Source: Boswellia sacra
Taxonomy: Eukaryota; Streptophyta; Magnoliopsida; Sapindales; Burseraceae
Reading direction: 5' to 3'
Length of the DNA stretch: 64,000 nucleotides
NCBI GenBank assembly: GCA_013180625.2
Contig: SNVD02010487.1
Location: forward strand, 310,001-374,000
Part shown: positions 1 through 14,150 of the stretch, piece after piece
Layout: the number at the start of each line of letters is the position of its first letter
How positions within the stretch are numbered: the stretch's first letter is position 1
Made by a program: the position numbers and the translations under genes
Notes under the pieces: model-generated
What the model was told of the DNA's origin: nothing
The model's input: the letters and a program-made list of their open reading frames with translations, nothing else
The model's database searches: none

Positions 1-3000
1 CTTCTAAGGAATTAGCCTTGAAGTTGCTAAAATTTTTATTAAGTGAAATGACCAAGTGATTTCGAAACTACCAAATACATATTGTAGTTGTGCTATATTT
101 TTGAAGTTGTTGAAATTGCTTACTTCACTGAAGGAAAAGTTTGCTCCATAACCACTTAATAATCATGCATCAAAAGTGCAATGGGAAATGATAGGTTGCT
201 TATTCGGTGGTTTTATTTGGTATCTTACAATCTATTCTACAATAACTAATTGGTATACCTTCTAGTAGGGAGTAATTCAATTTGGCACTCACCCATAAGA
301 TCAATGTTTTCCTATTCCAAGAGTATCAAGTAAATTTGAAGATGCTCATATAAAATGGGAGTGATGATGACAAAAACAGTCACTTGGTTGTGAATACACT
401 AATTAATAAGTTATTGCATTCGACCACAAAGCCTCCTATTTGGTACCTACCAATTAGATTCCTATTTGTTACCTACCAAATTGATTTCAATATTCTCATT
501 TTGCATATGGATACAATTATTGATCTTTACCCATTTGAGTTTAATTCCTAAAAGCTATCAATGATCGAAACTAGAAATAAACTTATTCCAATTGGTTAGC
601 TAAGCTAGGAATGAAATCGAAATCAATCTTAATAAAGGAAAGGATATGTCTTTTAAAGAATATTACGGACAAATCAAATCAATGCGAAAGAGGAAAAATA
701 ATCTATATGGGCATCTTTTACATCTAAAGTAAGAATCCATGTTGAATATAGATTTAATGCTAAAGACCCCATAAATAAAATGACTCAAGGATATTTTCAT
801 CTAGTGCTCTAGGAAAAATGTCATTATAGTGATTTTTGACTGGAGCATAGGAGGGTCTTAGTCAACAATCTGGCCATTGAGTCCTCTAATTTCTTTTCTC
901 TTTTGCAGAGTACTAAGGGTTGGTGCCTTTGGGAGTTACTAGTTGGTCGACGTTTCAGGTCTCATGCATGAGGGCCAATTTTTAAGACTATGTAGGGGCC
1001 ATCTCTCGAAGTTTTATGGGGGCCAAGAAATGCCGCACATAGTGCAAAGTGTCACATACGGGCCAAAGCGTAACAAATAGTCCATATCAACCTCTACTAA
1101 CCTAAGCACCATAAATTGCAATTGAGATACTCAAACAAGTTTTTATACTCCCCATTCCTGATCACTCTGCCCCCGATTGCTTCGCCAACCTTTTGTCTCC
1201 CCCATTCTTAATCGCCCATTCTTGGCCATGTAAAAAATGCCAAAACAATACAACATAATAGCTGTCTAGCATGCTACATAAAAGTGGAATGGTCCTTCGA
1301 TCCATGTGGCAACTCTAGAGTGCGACAACACATTGAGAATGACAATTTCAGTGTGCTTGGAAGCGAAGAAACAACATCTAGCTGCCTATTTGACATGAAA
1401 TGGGTGGCCTAGATGCCTCAAATGTGTAAAAAGAAGTCTAAAAGGGATAATTAAAGGATGAAAAAAAAAATGTTGGAGCGTTGTGGGAAACCCTAGATAG
1501 CCATTTTTGGATTCTTTAAGGTTTATCCAAGTCTTGGGCCTCCAAAAAAAAAGGACAGGATAGTTGCTTTCTTAGCTACTTTTTGCCCTCAACTATTGTT
1601 TTGTTGTTATTCTAGCTGTTACATCGTAATTTCATTGATTTTCACCACTATTTACATGCCATTTTATACTTAAAAATCTTCCTTTAAACTTTATGTAAAA
1701 CTGCCACTGTCATGACTGACTTAAGCATCAAAAGGTACACACTGGCATGTTCGTCGTGCTCTAAGCTTTCTACTAGTTTTGCAATTCTGGGTTCTTTAGT
1801 GGTGCTATCAGCTACGAGTTCAAGTGACAGTCAGGAGATGATATTTCTCCTCAAGAGCATACAATAAAGAGGAGAGTAGCAGTCCATCTAAGGTGACCAA
1901 TTCTAACTATTGAGCATGAGGATCTAGGGCATGCATCCCTTTGTTGTTTGTGCCCATTTTTCAACAGTAGTAGAAATTTTTACTGAGGGCAATTGATTGA
2001 TGGATTTATAAGAAGTAGGTAATTCCAATGAAATTTTAAAAAGTTATATTTGAATGATATTTTGTGAAAACTTAGAGCTAGTAAGTGACATTAAGGAAAC
2101 AAGAAAAATTTTGTGGATGCATTTATGACGTGTGAAAATAAAAAACAAAAAAAAAAAAGAATTGAGTACCAGGACATCGGAGAGTCTGGGAGACGTACAA
2201 CTACAAGCTTTTGGTGTTTTCAAAGAAAAATAGGACAACTTTTCTATGTTTAGAGTCACACTCAACTCTCTGATTTTTGGATGGCTCAACATTTTTCAAT
2301 TTTTTTTTCACTCTTCCATTTTAATTCTACCAATGCTCTTATATATTACATTATTGGGCATAGTTCTACAAATACTAAACTAGAAAACAATTTAGAATTA
2401 ATAATATGCTATTATATTTTACTTAAAACAAATATATTTTATTTAAAAATAAATTAAATTCAAATTTGTTTAGATGATAAATTTAAAAATAAGTTAAATT
2501 TAAATTTATTTAGTTGATAAATAATTTCATTATATTATTAATTTTTCTAAAAGTATTTAAACGATTGTATTCTTGTTTTTCTATTTTTATAGGGGCTAAT
2601 ATCACAGACTTCCTCGATCTTTAGGTTTTATTTCATCAACAAAGAGCTTTTACATTTTTCATAAATTTAATCTCTAGGTTTTGGAAAATACATCATAAAC
2701 TTCCTTCCGTTAAAATCATCGTTAGATGGCATCATATTTATGTCTAAATATTTTATAATTACTTAAATACCCTTCAAAAAATTTTTAAATAAAATATTTC
2801 AATTAAAAATTAAACAAAAAATTTTAAAAAAATCCCAAAACAAATTAAATTACCAACACCACCCCTAAAAAAATCTTACCACCACCCCTAAAAAAAATTT
2901 CATTGATTTCATCCTTGTGTCACTGCCACCACAAACCCAACCCTTACTGTCATCGATTTCTCCACTATGGAATTAAACCCAAAATAAAATTCCCAATCCA

Positions 3001-4475
3001 AAATTACCAATAAATTACCAAAATCATTTAGAAATCAAATTCCCATCACAAAATTAACAACCTCTATAAATCACAAACAACTTATAATCATTATGCAACC
3101 TAGCAGTGGATGGCGGTTGCATGACTTGATAGTGGTAGTGGTGATGGTGGGGAAGACCCTTATTCCAATATCTCTAATACCTTCAAGAATTGGAACTTTG
3201 ACTTTAAATTTATGACGATTGTGGTGCTAATGCTTTGATTGTGATTCGTCCAAGAACAAGAGGAATTTGGGAATTAGAGACTTTGGTTCTTATTTTGGAT
3301 ATTGAAGAAGAAGAACAAAGGAGTAGTAGCCACAGTTTGAGGAAGAGGTGGTGGCAGCTTTGAGAAACTTGGCATCCATCTATCTTAGAGATGGTGCGGT
3401 TGAAGATGCAGATGAGGAAGCTTTTTTCAGTGATGTTGAGTGCTTGATTTCTAAGTTGAATGGGCAACATTTGGGGACCTTTTGTTTTTTTGGTGTATTG
3501 TTGATGGTGGCTAGAAGCGTATGGGAGAGAGAGAGGAGTGGGAAATGAGAAAGATTTGTTTGTTTATTATAAGAACAAGCTCTATTATGTAAATATGATT
3601 TTTGCTCATTTACAAGCAAACAATTTGTTTGGCTCGATGGTTAAATGCAAGTGTGAAGAATTTGAAGTCTTGAGTTTAAATCTCACAATCACATTTCTGT
3701 TTCTTAAATTTTAAAGGTTTAAATGATTATTTTTTTCCTACCAATTTCAACATATTTCTGTAAAGTAAACCATTCATTTAATGAATGAGAGGTCTATGTG
3801 TAATTTCTAAAATCGAGAAACTAAATTTATGAAAAATACAAAAGGCCTTTATTGATGAAATAAAGCCTAAAAGTAAAGGAGGTCTGCACATTATCCCATT
3901 TTTATATTCTATTAATTTTATCTTTTCAATTTTTTTATCAAATACACTCTTATTGTAAAACATAATCAAACACTTTCTTTATCATTCATTTTTCATAAAG
4001 ACTAACAATAAATCTTCTATTTTGATTCTAGTAAAAAAAAATTAACAAAACAACAAATTCAATAAATTCAAACCAAAACAGAAACAAGGAAAACACATAA
4101 AAAATAGGGAAAAAAAGACTAGCAAATATTTCTTTTATTTGGTTTTGCAATGAAAATTTGGGTAGAAATAAATCATAAAATAATTGAACAAAAATTTCCC
4201 TAACATTAAAATATTTCATCATTAAACAACAAATTTCAATTTTAATTTATTATATAAGATTTCAAATAATTATAAAATAGATATTGTATTTGTTAAGATA
4301 CAAGTATGAGACTTTCATATTAAATAAACATAAATATTTTTAAGATATATATTTGTTATTTCATTATGAAATATGATATAATCTAAAATATATTATATAA
4401 AATTCATATTTTATTTAAAAAAATCTCTTTTTTTTTAAATTAACAATATTAACATAAATATTTGGTTCAATTTGT
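1..4475. other. Unassigned AT-rich intergenic DNA
   Basis: I recognise no gene, LTR pair or RNA gene in this stretch. It is AT-rich with several very AT-rich blocks (about 2390-2560, 2740-3080 and 4220-4475). A short open frame at 3348-3548 (+) has no recognisable domain, and the opposite strand is open over the same interval, so I do not call it a gene. Diverged TE remnants are likely but cannot be delimited by eye. Confidence 0.5.
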
Positions 4476-5869
4476 TTTAGAGTAATGCTATATACAAAAT
4501 TGATATCCTAACTTTGTGTCCCAAGTGAGCTGGCTCTTGAAATGTCAATAGGTAGTTCATTAATTTAATCAAGGGGTGTGATGTGACAAGTTACTTGTAT
4601 TGATATGCGTAACACCCTAAATTTTACTAATGACTATGATATTATTATGTTACCATAAATATGTGTTAATGTACATGTGTTGTATTTAAGTATTATTGTT
4701 ATAAGTAAAGATTAGGAGATGAGTTTGAAAGATCAAGGAAGTTGGGGGTCCGAAAGAATTTTGCCCCCACAAGCTTATCTATATAAAGAGTGAGCCTCCG
4801 AAAAATTCATTGTTTGCTCTCCATACCTTCAGCACCATCTTCCACTCTTTCCACTCCATTTTGCCAATAAGTCAAGAAGACAAGGGAAGTGAAAGGTAAC
4901 ACCTACCTTCTTCTCCTAGTTCTAGCTTGGAGTATGAAAAATTTTTAGAAATTTTTGTTGCTTAGGTGTTTTATATCATGCATATACTAAAATTTTGGTA
5001 GGTGAGGTATATTAGAGTGAGTTACGAAATATTTAAATGGATTGGATGAGGATATAAAGTTAGAAATAAGATTTGAGCTTAAATTCTGCAGGGTTATTAC
5101 ATTGAATAGTAAGGAGTATGAAAATTCTCACAAATTACACGTTTATTCTTTGTCTTTGAAATTTTTACTAATTAAACTAGACATGCCTAGGAGTATGTAT
5201 AATTTTTAATCACTCAAAAAATTCAAAGTATGTGAATTTTGGTGAATTTTTGAATTTCTAACACGAAATTTAGATTTCCCCCATTTTAGAACAGAGGAAA
5301 GGGAACAAACTTGATTTGAGGGGCCAAATCTTTGTAAAAATTTCTGATTTTTGGTATGAAAAGTTTTTAACATGTTTTCTTTGAGACTAAATATTTTTAT
5401 GGTTCTTGAAGCTTTGTACAACTTGTGGTGATTTTTCCAAATTGGGCTGATAAAATTGAGGGTTTAAACTTTTAGAACAAAGCAAGTGAAAACAATTACT
5501 TTTGAAAGACCAAAACCCTTTAACAAAGCTGTAATTTTGGTATGGTAAATTTTGTATGTGTTATATATCAACTTGTAAAATTTTGTAGCCATTTGAGTAG
5601 GATTGCAAATTCTATAAATCCTAAAGTCTTATTGTGCAGTGGGAGGAATACATGGATAGAAATGATAAGTACTGAACTAAGTGAATTTGACAAGGATTAT
5701 GAGCTCATTGTGCTCTAAATATTTTATGGAGACATATTGTATGTGTAAAAATGTTGTCTACAAAGTTGTGTAGAATTTGGGGTTGGCAACTAGTTTTGAG
5801 AAATGGTTTAATTGAGTATGTATAGAAAGAAATAGAAAAGGGAATTAATTGCCATTGTGGTATGGTGAC

Positions 5870-7739
5870 TGTCATGCCCTATAATCTCTTATTTATAGAC
5901 TTTAGGGGTGATTGATTAAGAAAAATAATAAACATATATCATCAATATCTCACTTTCTTCTTCTTCTTCTTCTTTTTTTTTTTTTTATAACACATGAATT
6001 CATTACAACTTATGGCTATTTGTTCAAAATAAATTTTACATACACTGGTGACTAAATTCAATACATAAATTGCTAGTCACATAACAAAATCTCCCATCAT
6101 AAGCTAGGAGAAACAAAACCATCCCCAAAAATCATGGCATGCATGCGAACTCCAGACTCCGTAGGAAAGCTCTAGGACATCACTAGTATGAACATCCTTC
6201 TGTGTACCTGTGGAGGGAGGGGGTGAGCATAAAGCCTAGTAGGAAAACTCTAACATTATACTAAATCACACGCATTCAACAATTACTCAATTACAGAATT
6301 TCACATCCAATAATAATAAATCAACAAATATGTTTATTGCACATAAAGTTTATAATCGTGTTCCCGTTGGATCCGTATACAAAACGGCCCATCCAAGGTT
6401 CAACACAACATGTTTAACGTATTCGTGATCTCTTTGGATTCGTATACGAAACGACCCATCCAAGGTCCAACATATAATGTGGATAGTACTCGTGTTCTCC
6501 TTGGATCCGTATACAAAACAGCCCATCCAAGGTTTAACACTAAACATTTTATATCCGTATTCTCCTTGGATCCATATACATAACGACCCATCCAAGGTCC
6601 AATGCATACATTTACAACCTTTCAATATCATTACTATGATAAATCTCAAGAAAATACAATTTTTATGCAAAATCCACGACTTTTTGGGAAGTGTATAGTT
6701 GATTTGGAGTGGTTCTATTTCGCTTGACACTCGACACTCGACATGCGCATCGAGTCATGCACGCAATGCGTGACACTATTTGTTCGACATGTCACACTCG
6801 ACCCTCAACACTTCATGTCGAGTCACCTTCGACACTCGACACGTTAACGACTCGACCCTGGACACGTCACACTCTACCCTCAACACTTCATGTCGAGTCA
6901 CCCTCAACACTGGACACGTCACGCTTGACGTTTTCCACTCGACACTCGACAAACGAATGTCTACTACTATCAAGGGAAACATCATAATCGAATCCAAAGT
7001 TGTGAACCTGTTCTATTAAGTCGGTTAAAGCATCCCATTTCTAGATTTCGACTCCAAAGTTAAAAAATTCACCAAAAATCCAATTTAACTCCAAATTCAA
7101 CAAAATCAGCGGCTAATCAAAGCTTTAGATGTCTATTTTCTCAAACAAATGAAAAGTCATACAATTCTCAATCCAGAAAAATGCATCAACTCAAGCAACA
7201 CAAGACAATCACATGAACTACAACTCCTCTCAAAACCATCTCTACTTCACTTCATTAACACTTAGTTTTTACACATAATTTCTCATTCAAACCCTAAACA
7301 ATCAACTGACAATAAATAGTTTCACTCATAGTTCATCATCCAAACAACAAAACAATCAATTTAGAATAGATCACATGCATAACAAACCAATATCAATTAA
7401 AAAACACACTACATGACATGAGATAAGCATAGTGTTAGAAAATCCCTACTTATTTTCAAAGCTTATACACTTTTTTTTTTGAAATTTTTCCTCTCTTTTC
7501 TTTCCTCTCTTTTTCTTCTTCTCCCTCTTCTCTTCTTCTCTTCCTGGAACCGTTAAACTCTTCTCTCCCTTTCTCTTTTCTTCTTTTTAATTCTAGAAAA
7601 CCCTGTCTTATATAAACATAAGGCCTTGGTTCATAGGCCTAGGTCCACCAACTTCCAACCCACTTAATCCTTTAGACAAAATTTCTAAATTTTGCAATAT
7701 ATAAATGCCTACATATTAATTTTCTTTTGAGACTCTACA
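5870..7739 (-). repeat. 3' LTR of the minus-strand chromovirus
   Basis: Read on the minus strand it starts TGTAGAGTC immediately after a polypurine tract (complement of 7741-7760) and ends at 5870. A TATA-like box (complement of about 7608-7616) lies about 125 bp into it. The part 5870-6951 matches the other LTR at 24007-25215, but 6952-7739 has no counterpart there. It contains four tandem units of about 62 bp centred on a TTGGATCCGTATAC motif (6360-6600) and many TCGACACTCGACA repeats (6725-6951). Confidence 0.7.
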
Positions 7740-7744
7740 ACCTA

Positions 7745-8237
7745 CCCTCCTAAAAAAAATTTCATCCTTGAAATTTGAAAATACGAGTCAAAACTTACCC
7801 CTTGCATTCAAAAGCTCCGGATACTTTCTTTGAATCTCAGACTCTAACTCCCATGTGGCCTCTTTAACGCCATGAAGCTTCTAGAAGACTTTGAGTAATG
7901 GAATGGTTTTGCCACGTAGGACTTGCACTCTTGAGTCCAAGATTTGAATAGGAACCTCTTCATACGAAACATCTTGTTGAATATCCAACTCACTCCAATC
8001 TAGCACATGTGTTGGATGGGGCCTATACTTCCTTAGCATCGATACATGAAATGTGTTATGAATTCCTAATAATCGTAGCGGCAATGCTAGCTCATAAGCT
8101 ACTTCACCTACTAGCCTTAGGATTTCAAATGGACAAATGTAGCGTGGAGCAAGTTTACCTTTCTGCCCAAAACGCATCAAGCCTTTATGCGAAGACACCT
8201 TTAAAAGCACATGGTTACCCACTTTGAATTCTAGCGG
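7745..8237 (-). pseudogene. Integrase C-terminal region and chromodomain of the minus-strand chromovirus
   Basis: The translated minus strand has the typical post-integrase segment, including a stretch reading roughly GPFEIL-like, then VAYELALP and HNTFHVSMLRKY, at about 8170-8010. Chromodomain-type residues (ATWELESEIQRKYPEL, about 7855-7810) follow. A stop separates the two parts near 7881. The domain would target integration to chromatin in an active element. The coding end runs directly into the polypurine tract and 3' LTR, as in other Tekay elements. Confidence 0.75.
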
Positions 8238-9330
8238 TCATCTCCTTTTGTCTGCATAGCTTTTCTATCGACTATAAGCTGTAAGTAAACGTTGACGTAT
8301 CAATTTCACCTTTTTAGTTGTCTCTCGTACAAGCTCAAGTCTTAAAAAGGTAGCTTCTCCCACTTTTACCTAACATAAAAGGGACCTACATGGTCTACCA
8401 TAGAGTGCCTCATAAGCTGTCATTCCAATACTTGATTGATAGCTGTTGTTGTATGTGAATTCCACAAGTGGTAGATGATCCCCCCAATCACCTTCAAAAT
8501 CCACCACACAAGCCCTTAACATGTCTTCCAAAATTTGAATAGTATTCTCTAATTGACCATCAGTCTAAGGATGAAAGGCTGTACTAAATGACAACTGAGT
8601 GCCCATAGCTCTTTGAAGGCTTTGCCAAAATTGAGTTGTAAACCTGGGATCTCTGTCTAACACCACTGAAACTGGAACTCCATGTAATCTCACAATTTCT
8701 TTAATGTACAGTCAACTCAAAACATCCACTGAATCGATTGTACGTATAGGAAGAAAGTGTGATACTTTGGTTAACCTATCTACAATTACCCATATTGCAT
8801 CCTTCCCTTTTAAAGAATGTGGTAATCCAGTAACAAAATCCATGGTGATATGATCCCATTTCCACTTTACTACTGGCAATGGTTGAAGTAATCCTGCAGG
8901 CCTTTGATGCTCAGCCTTCACTGGTTGACAGTTAAGGCACCTAGCCACATATTTAGCAACATCCCGCTTCATTCCTTTCCACCAAAACTGGCGACATAAA
9001 TCATGATACATCTTGGTACCACTAGGAGGAACAACGAATTTAGAATGATGAAATTCCTTAAGAATATCATCTTTACGCTCTTTACTTGATAGAACAAAAT
9101 CCTGCCCTTGAATCGCAAACTCCCTTCTGAACCAATTGTCAAATCCATACTTCCATCACTGCGTAACACTTGCTCAAACAAGGCTCTAGTCTCTGAATCT
9201 TTATTTTGCAACTCAATCACTCTGTGCACAAGAGACAGTTGGGCAACAAGTGTAAAAAGGCGAATTTGATCTCCACGATCCTCAACGAAGATATCATAAT
9301 CATAAACAGACCATAGCATGCTCCACTCCT
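8238..9330 (-). pseudogene. Integrase of the minus-strand chromovirus, broken
   Basis: A zinc-binding HHCC-type segment ([17 protein letters not shown], then CLNC) is followed by the catalytic core beginning WDHITMDFVTGLP, with a VDRLTK segment downstream. The frame stops near 8712 and continues past it with further stops. Integrase would insert element cDNA into chromosomes. This copy cannot encode a full enzyme. Confidence 0.75.
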
Positions 9331-10011
9331 CTATCATCTCACTAATCATGGCCCTCGACTTCCTACTCAGTGCGTCAGCCACCACATTGGCCTTGCCTGG
9401 ATGATAATGGATAGAGAAATCATAGTTTTTCCAATACTCTATCCATCTTTGTTGTCTAAAGTTCAAGTCTTTTTGAGTGAAAATGTATTTCAAACTTTTA
9501 TGATCACAAAAGACTTCAAAACTTTCTCCATACAAATAATGTCACCAAATTTTCAAAGCATATACTATTGCAGCCAGTTCTAGGTCATGAGTGGGATAAT
9601 TCTGCTTGTGAGGTTTCAACTGACGAGAAGCATAGGCTACAACCTGACCCTGTTGCATTAATACACACCCTAACCTATCCAAGGAAGCATCAGTGATTTC
9701 TACATAATCAACTCCACTTTGTGGTATCACAAAGATAGGTGTTGAAGTTAATCTTTTCTTCAATTCTTGGAATGCTTGCTCACATGCATCATTCCATTCA
9801 AATCTGACTCCTTTCCTTGTTAACCTAGTCACTGGTGTAGCCAATCGAGAAAAATTCTCAATAAAACGCCGATAGTACCCTGCTAGACCCAAGAAATTGC
9901 GTACTTCAAACATATTCTTTGGTCGTTCCCATTTCATAACTGCTTCCACTTTTGATTGGATCCACTAAGATTCCTTGTCTTGACACCACATGGTCCAAAA
10001 ATTTTACTTTT
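9331..10011 (-). pseudogene. Reverse transcriptase C-terminus and RNase H of the minus-strand chromovirus
   Basis: The segment carries [14 protein letters not shown] (reverse transcriptase connection), then an RNase H domain with [34 protein letters not shown] and [16 protein letters not shown], ending near ADALSRKS. A stop near 9541 breaks the frame. It continues the reverse transcriptase at 21448-22187 across the CACTA insertion. Confidence 0.85.
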
Positions 10012-10024
10012 GATCACTACAAGA

Positions 10025-10735
10025 AAATCACTCTTTAGCTACTAATAAAATTGGTCGCCAAAGATAAAAAATGGTCGCAGAAAGATGCAGTGACGAAAAA
10101 AATGTTGGTCGCTAAATGGTCGCACTAGGCCCGTGACAGAAAGTCATTGCGACGAAATCCGTATGTCATCGCCAACTGTAACTTAGTGACTAATATTGGT
10201 CGCTATAGGTAAAGATTTAGCCACCACAAGTGGTCGCTAAATGCTGCTATTCCGCTACCAAAGTTTCGTAGCCGATTCATGAGATTCAACGATGACAATT
10301 TACGTTGCCAAATATGTAATTTGGTCGTCGAATATCCTTAATGGAGACCATATTTTCATATAGCGACAAACATTTTGGTTGCTGAATGCATTATTTAGCG
10401 ACGAAAGTTAGTCGTTGTAAATACATATTGGGTGACCACATTTGGTCGCTGGATGCAAACATTTGACCACGAATATTTCGTTGCTAATTCATGATATATA
10501 GCGATGACATATTGGTCGCTGAATATATGAAATTTGGTCGCCAAATGTCCTAAACTTCCATACTTTTGGAGATGATATACTATATACAGAGACGAAGGAT
10601 TTGGTCGCTGATTGTGTGATTTGGCGACTAACATTGGTCATAAAAGGTACAATACAATTGGTGTTTTATGCAAATTATTGGTCGTAGATTATACAAATTT
10701 GGTCGCTAAAAGGTCTATTATCCAAGCCGATCAAA
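10025..10735. repeat. CACTA left subterminal repeats
   Basis: More than a dozen copies of TGGTCGCT/TTGGTCGC and close variants occur in both orientations, spaced 20-60 bp apart. Subterminal motifs of this kind are the binding sites of the TNPA-type CACTA protein. The same motif fills the opposite end (20805-21447). Confidence 0.75.
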
Positions 10736-10949
10736 TTATTTTTAAAATTATTTTGGCTTTAAAAAAAATTGAAATCGATATTTGTATAATTTACCATAAA
10801 TTAATTTTGATTAAATTTTATATTCATTCACAATAAATTTGTAAGATAAAAGATCATTAAATCAAATATATACATGACCCAAAAAATTGTAGCACAAAAA
10901 TCAAGTATTCATGTAAACTTGAAACAAGAGTAACAACGAATCATATAAG
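10736..10949. other. No recognisable feature
   Basis: AT-rich DNA between the subterminal repeats and the transposase-gene remnant. Nothing is recognised in it. Confidence 0.4.
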
Positions 10950-13900
10950 TAGCAAAACAAAACAAGCTGAGCTTCATCAATTGATCTATACAGTTCAACA
11001 TGATTCCTAATAACATGAGTTACCCAAACTTTTCAACAATCCCTTTCTAAAGGCTTGTGATGTACTGGAACTTTAGGATCTACACTTGTAATCTTTCCTT
11101 CAGCCACAATTTCATCTGGGTCATCTGAGTACCAATGCAGTAATAGGCATCTTGCAGTTTCACTTGGTATAATTTGATGAGTTGAAAGACTTCCTTTTTG
11201 TGACTACGATTAATAGAATTAGTTTAATTATTACTTTAAATAATCATATACTTTAATTCATATAACATTACAAATACAACAAAATGTGTTGGTTTCTTAC
11301 TCGAGGGATACATGCATAAGAGCTCATCATTTAATCAACACTCCGATTCTGTACAATTTCAAGGTATGAAATCCATTATATATAATGACATATGGTATAG
11401 ATCATTTTTAAGTAATGAAAAGTCTACTTACCTGGGTCATTTTCATTAACAATGCATTCACTTTATCCATCTGGTCTACTAATGTTTAAAAAAGTATAAT
11501 TATTTTAGCATTCTCAGTATCTACTGCATCTCCATCACTTCTTATGGGCATTACAACATTCTACAATGGTTTTCTGAATTTGTAATTTAACCCCTGCTGC
11601 TGGACAATTTCAGAATTTAGCATTATCACCCCTGCAGAAAATAAAAAAAGAAATTAGGCCAAGTTAATATGAAAAATAAATCAACGAATACCATAATTAA
11701 AAAAATTATAGGAATAGATCAACGAATTACATTGCAAAAGTTGACTACTTCCTTTTCCCAATACCATAATTAAGTAGTCAACAATGGTGGCTTGTGTACT
11801 AATCTAAAAAGGATACCATATTTAATTAAGCAGCCAACAATGGTGGCTTGTATACTAATTTAAGAAGGATACAAGATACAAGCAACAAAAATGCACATCA
11901 TGAATAGGTCTCTATCATTGCCGCTTTGAATCTACAATTGCCCAAACCTTTGAAACAATAACAACAATGAAGTAAAGATGCAGTACTGGAACTAAGAAAT
12001 AACACGAAAACCAAAACTTGGACCAAAATGCTTTATCGTTTTCTTTTCATTTAGATTTCACATGGTGACAAATGCACATGATAAGATATGAGAAACAACA
12101 TAAAGCAAATGCACATGAACTAACAAATAAATGCACATGAACTAACAAACAAATGCACATGATAAGATAGGAGAAAATCAGATAAGATTTCACATGTTGA
12201 CAAATATAAAGCAAAACCGAATGGTGGGCCAAAAAAGAACTAAGAAAAAGAAATAAAGAGAGAAGACACAAAACCTGCAAATTTGTTGCATGATAAAGCC
12301 TTCCATGTGTTGGAACTTCTCATCATGATCCATCTTCTCCACAAACCATTAATAAAATAAGTAAAATGAATATCAATATCAAATAAATGTCAAACTGTAA
12401 AATAATAATAATAATAATAACAACTACAAAATAAACTACAAGATCTTGAAGTAGGATACAAAAAAAGGAGCAATAAGAACTTGGAATCAATTTATCAACT
12501 TCTTCAGCAGGCAAGCCATAGCATAAGCTTTCTTAAATAATGTTGTTAATTAATTAATTGAATGGGAGATTCTTCAGGATTTGACATAGTCATTTGGTGT
12601 CATTATAAATAACCAATAATCTCAGAATATAATATCAATTATTATCATTTAAAATCATTATACTATAAAATTGGTACTAGGAAGACATCCCATTAATAAC
12701 ATAGTACCAAAACAAATCTCCTTAGCTAAAAGGCTACCAGTGATATCAAAGGGAATATGCACACTACATTATTCCTTTTCTGATGTTGCTTGTCTTGAAT
12801 TTGCACTTATCAAAAAAAGAAGAGAAACAAGGTCATTTCTACTTCCCAAGAAAGAGCCATAATATTAATTTATTATTGACAACTATGGAAACGGGTTAAA
12901 AAAATTTGATGATATAAGCCAAAATTTAATATACGAAGTCAAGATCGATGAGTTATGAAGTGAAGAAGTAAATTTAATGTGATTATAATAATATAAAGCG
13001 AATGTAAGCTAACAGAGATATCTACAGAGAATCACATGCTTTCTACCCAATAAAGACCACAACATGTGAGAACAAATATAATAAACATATACTTGTGCGT
13101 GAAGTACATACCAACATGCATTGTGTACATTTAAAAGCACAAATGTAAAGATAGTACTCAATCAAAAATGGCGTATAAAGGGTAGAAATAGGTACTTTAA
13201 TTATCAATCAATCAAGAGATAAAGAGAAGTTAATTGGCAGCAATTGATGACATGACAAGAAATGAGTACTTTATGATCAATAATCTAAATCAGAAACTAA
13301 ATTGAAGCAAAGATAACAAATAAATTAATAATTGAAATAAAATTGATATGCAATAATATACAAAAAATTCCAATTGAAAGTTAACTGTTCTATTTTTTAC
13401 TTCTTTTTTCAGTATTTCACTCAAACTTTCTATTGATTTTTTGTCATGCTTATCGTTAGCTAATTAATATAAATTATATAATTGCTGAGAGATGCCAAAT
13501 GGGCTATGCCATGCATTGATTATTATTACTATAGACACATAACACCATTGTTGCTATTTCTAACTTTTGAATATTAAAATAGATATTAATGCAAGCAACG
13601 GAAGTTAGCTAGTGTGATTATATTAATTAAATTAACCATGCGGCAGATTGCTTTAAAGGCATAGTAAATTAATCATGAATAAGTTACTTTTAATATTAAA
13701 GCAATCAAAGTTGGCTTGTTTTCTTAATTTAATATTCAAAAATTCTTGTAGTCAAACGAAAGAATCATATTACCTTATTGTTAAATACAGAAAAAGCGAG
13801 GTTTGCGGATGAACTCTTAGCATTGTTTAATTATGAGAGATTATGAGGTTTCGTTTTATGCTACAATAAAAGCTCGAGCAACTTTACCTCATTGTTGTCA

Positions 13901-14150
13901 TCGATGCCGAATCCCCCAACCACTACATGAAGTGTAGCGTTTGCAGGCAGCAAGCAAGGCCCATCTGGAATCGAAGAAATTGATGGAGGCACATATAATA
14001 GTGGCGACACACGACATAAAAGAGGAGAAAGCATCAAAATTAGAAATAAATGAAAACCTAACTATTTCAACTAATTAAAGATAATGAAAATACCTTCTAC
14101 TTGACTTCTGCCCGATTCAGATCTTCTAGCAGCTGCCAATGAACTTTTCA
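10950..14150 (-). pseudogene. Remnant of a CACTA second gene (Transposase_24-like), intron-containing
   Basis: On the minus strand, exon-like segments are visible: a short first exon near 14140-14090 starting MKSSLAAARRSESGR and ending at a GT donor, one near 14030-13890 (DGPCLLPANATLHVVVGG), and a C-terminal segment near 11170-11020 reading DDPDEIVAEGKITSVDPK. The last resembles the conserved C-terminal pattern of plant En/Spm Transposase_24 proteins. No continuous frame exists. Assignment rests mainly on the C-terminal segment and the CACTA context. Confidence 0.4.

Noticed and set aside
600..850. Copia gag remnant
   Set aside because: A few codons near 640-720 look gag-like, but no frame or second domain supports it.
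3348..3548. Small protein gene
   Set aside because: The frame is short, overlaps open frames on the opposite strand, and has no recognisable domain or gene context.
6360..6951. Satellite DNA
   Set aside because: The tandem units occur in both LTRs of one chromovirus and are part of the LTR, not a free array.
10025..10735. CRISPR-like array
   Set aside because: The short motif repeats occur in both orientations with irregular spacing, are mirrored at the other transposon end, and the genome is a plant's.
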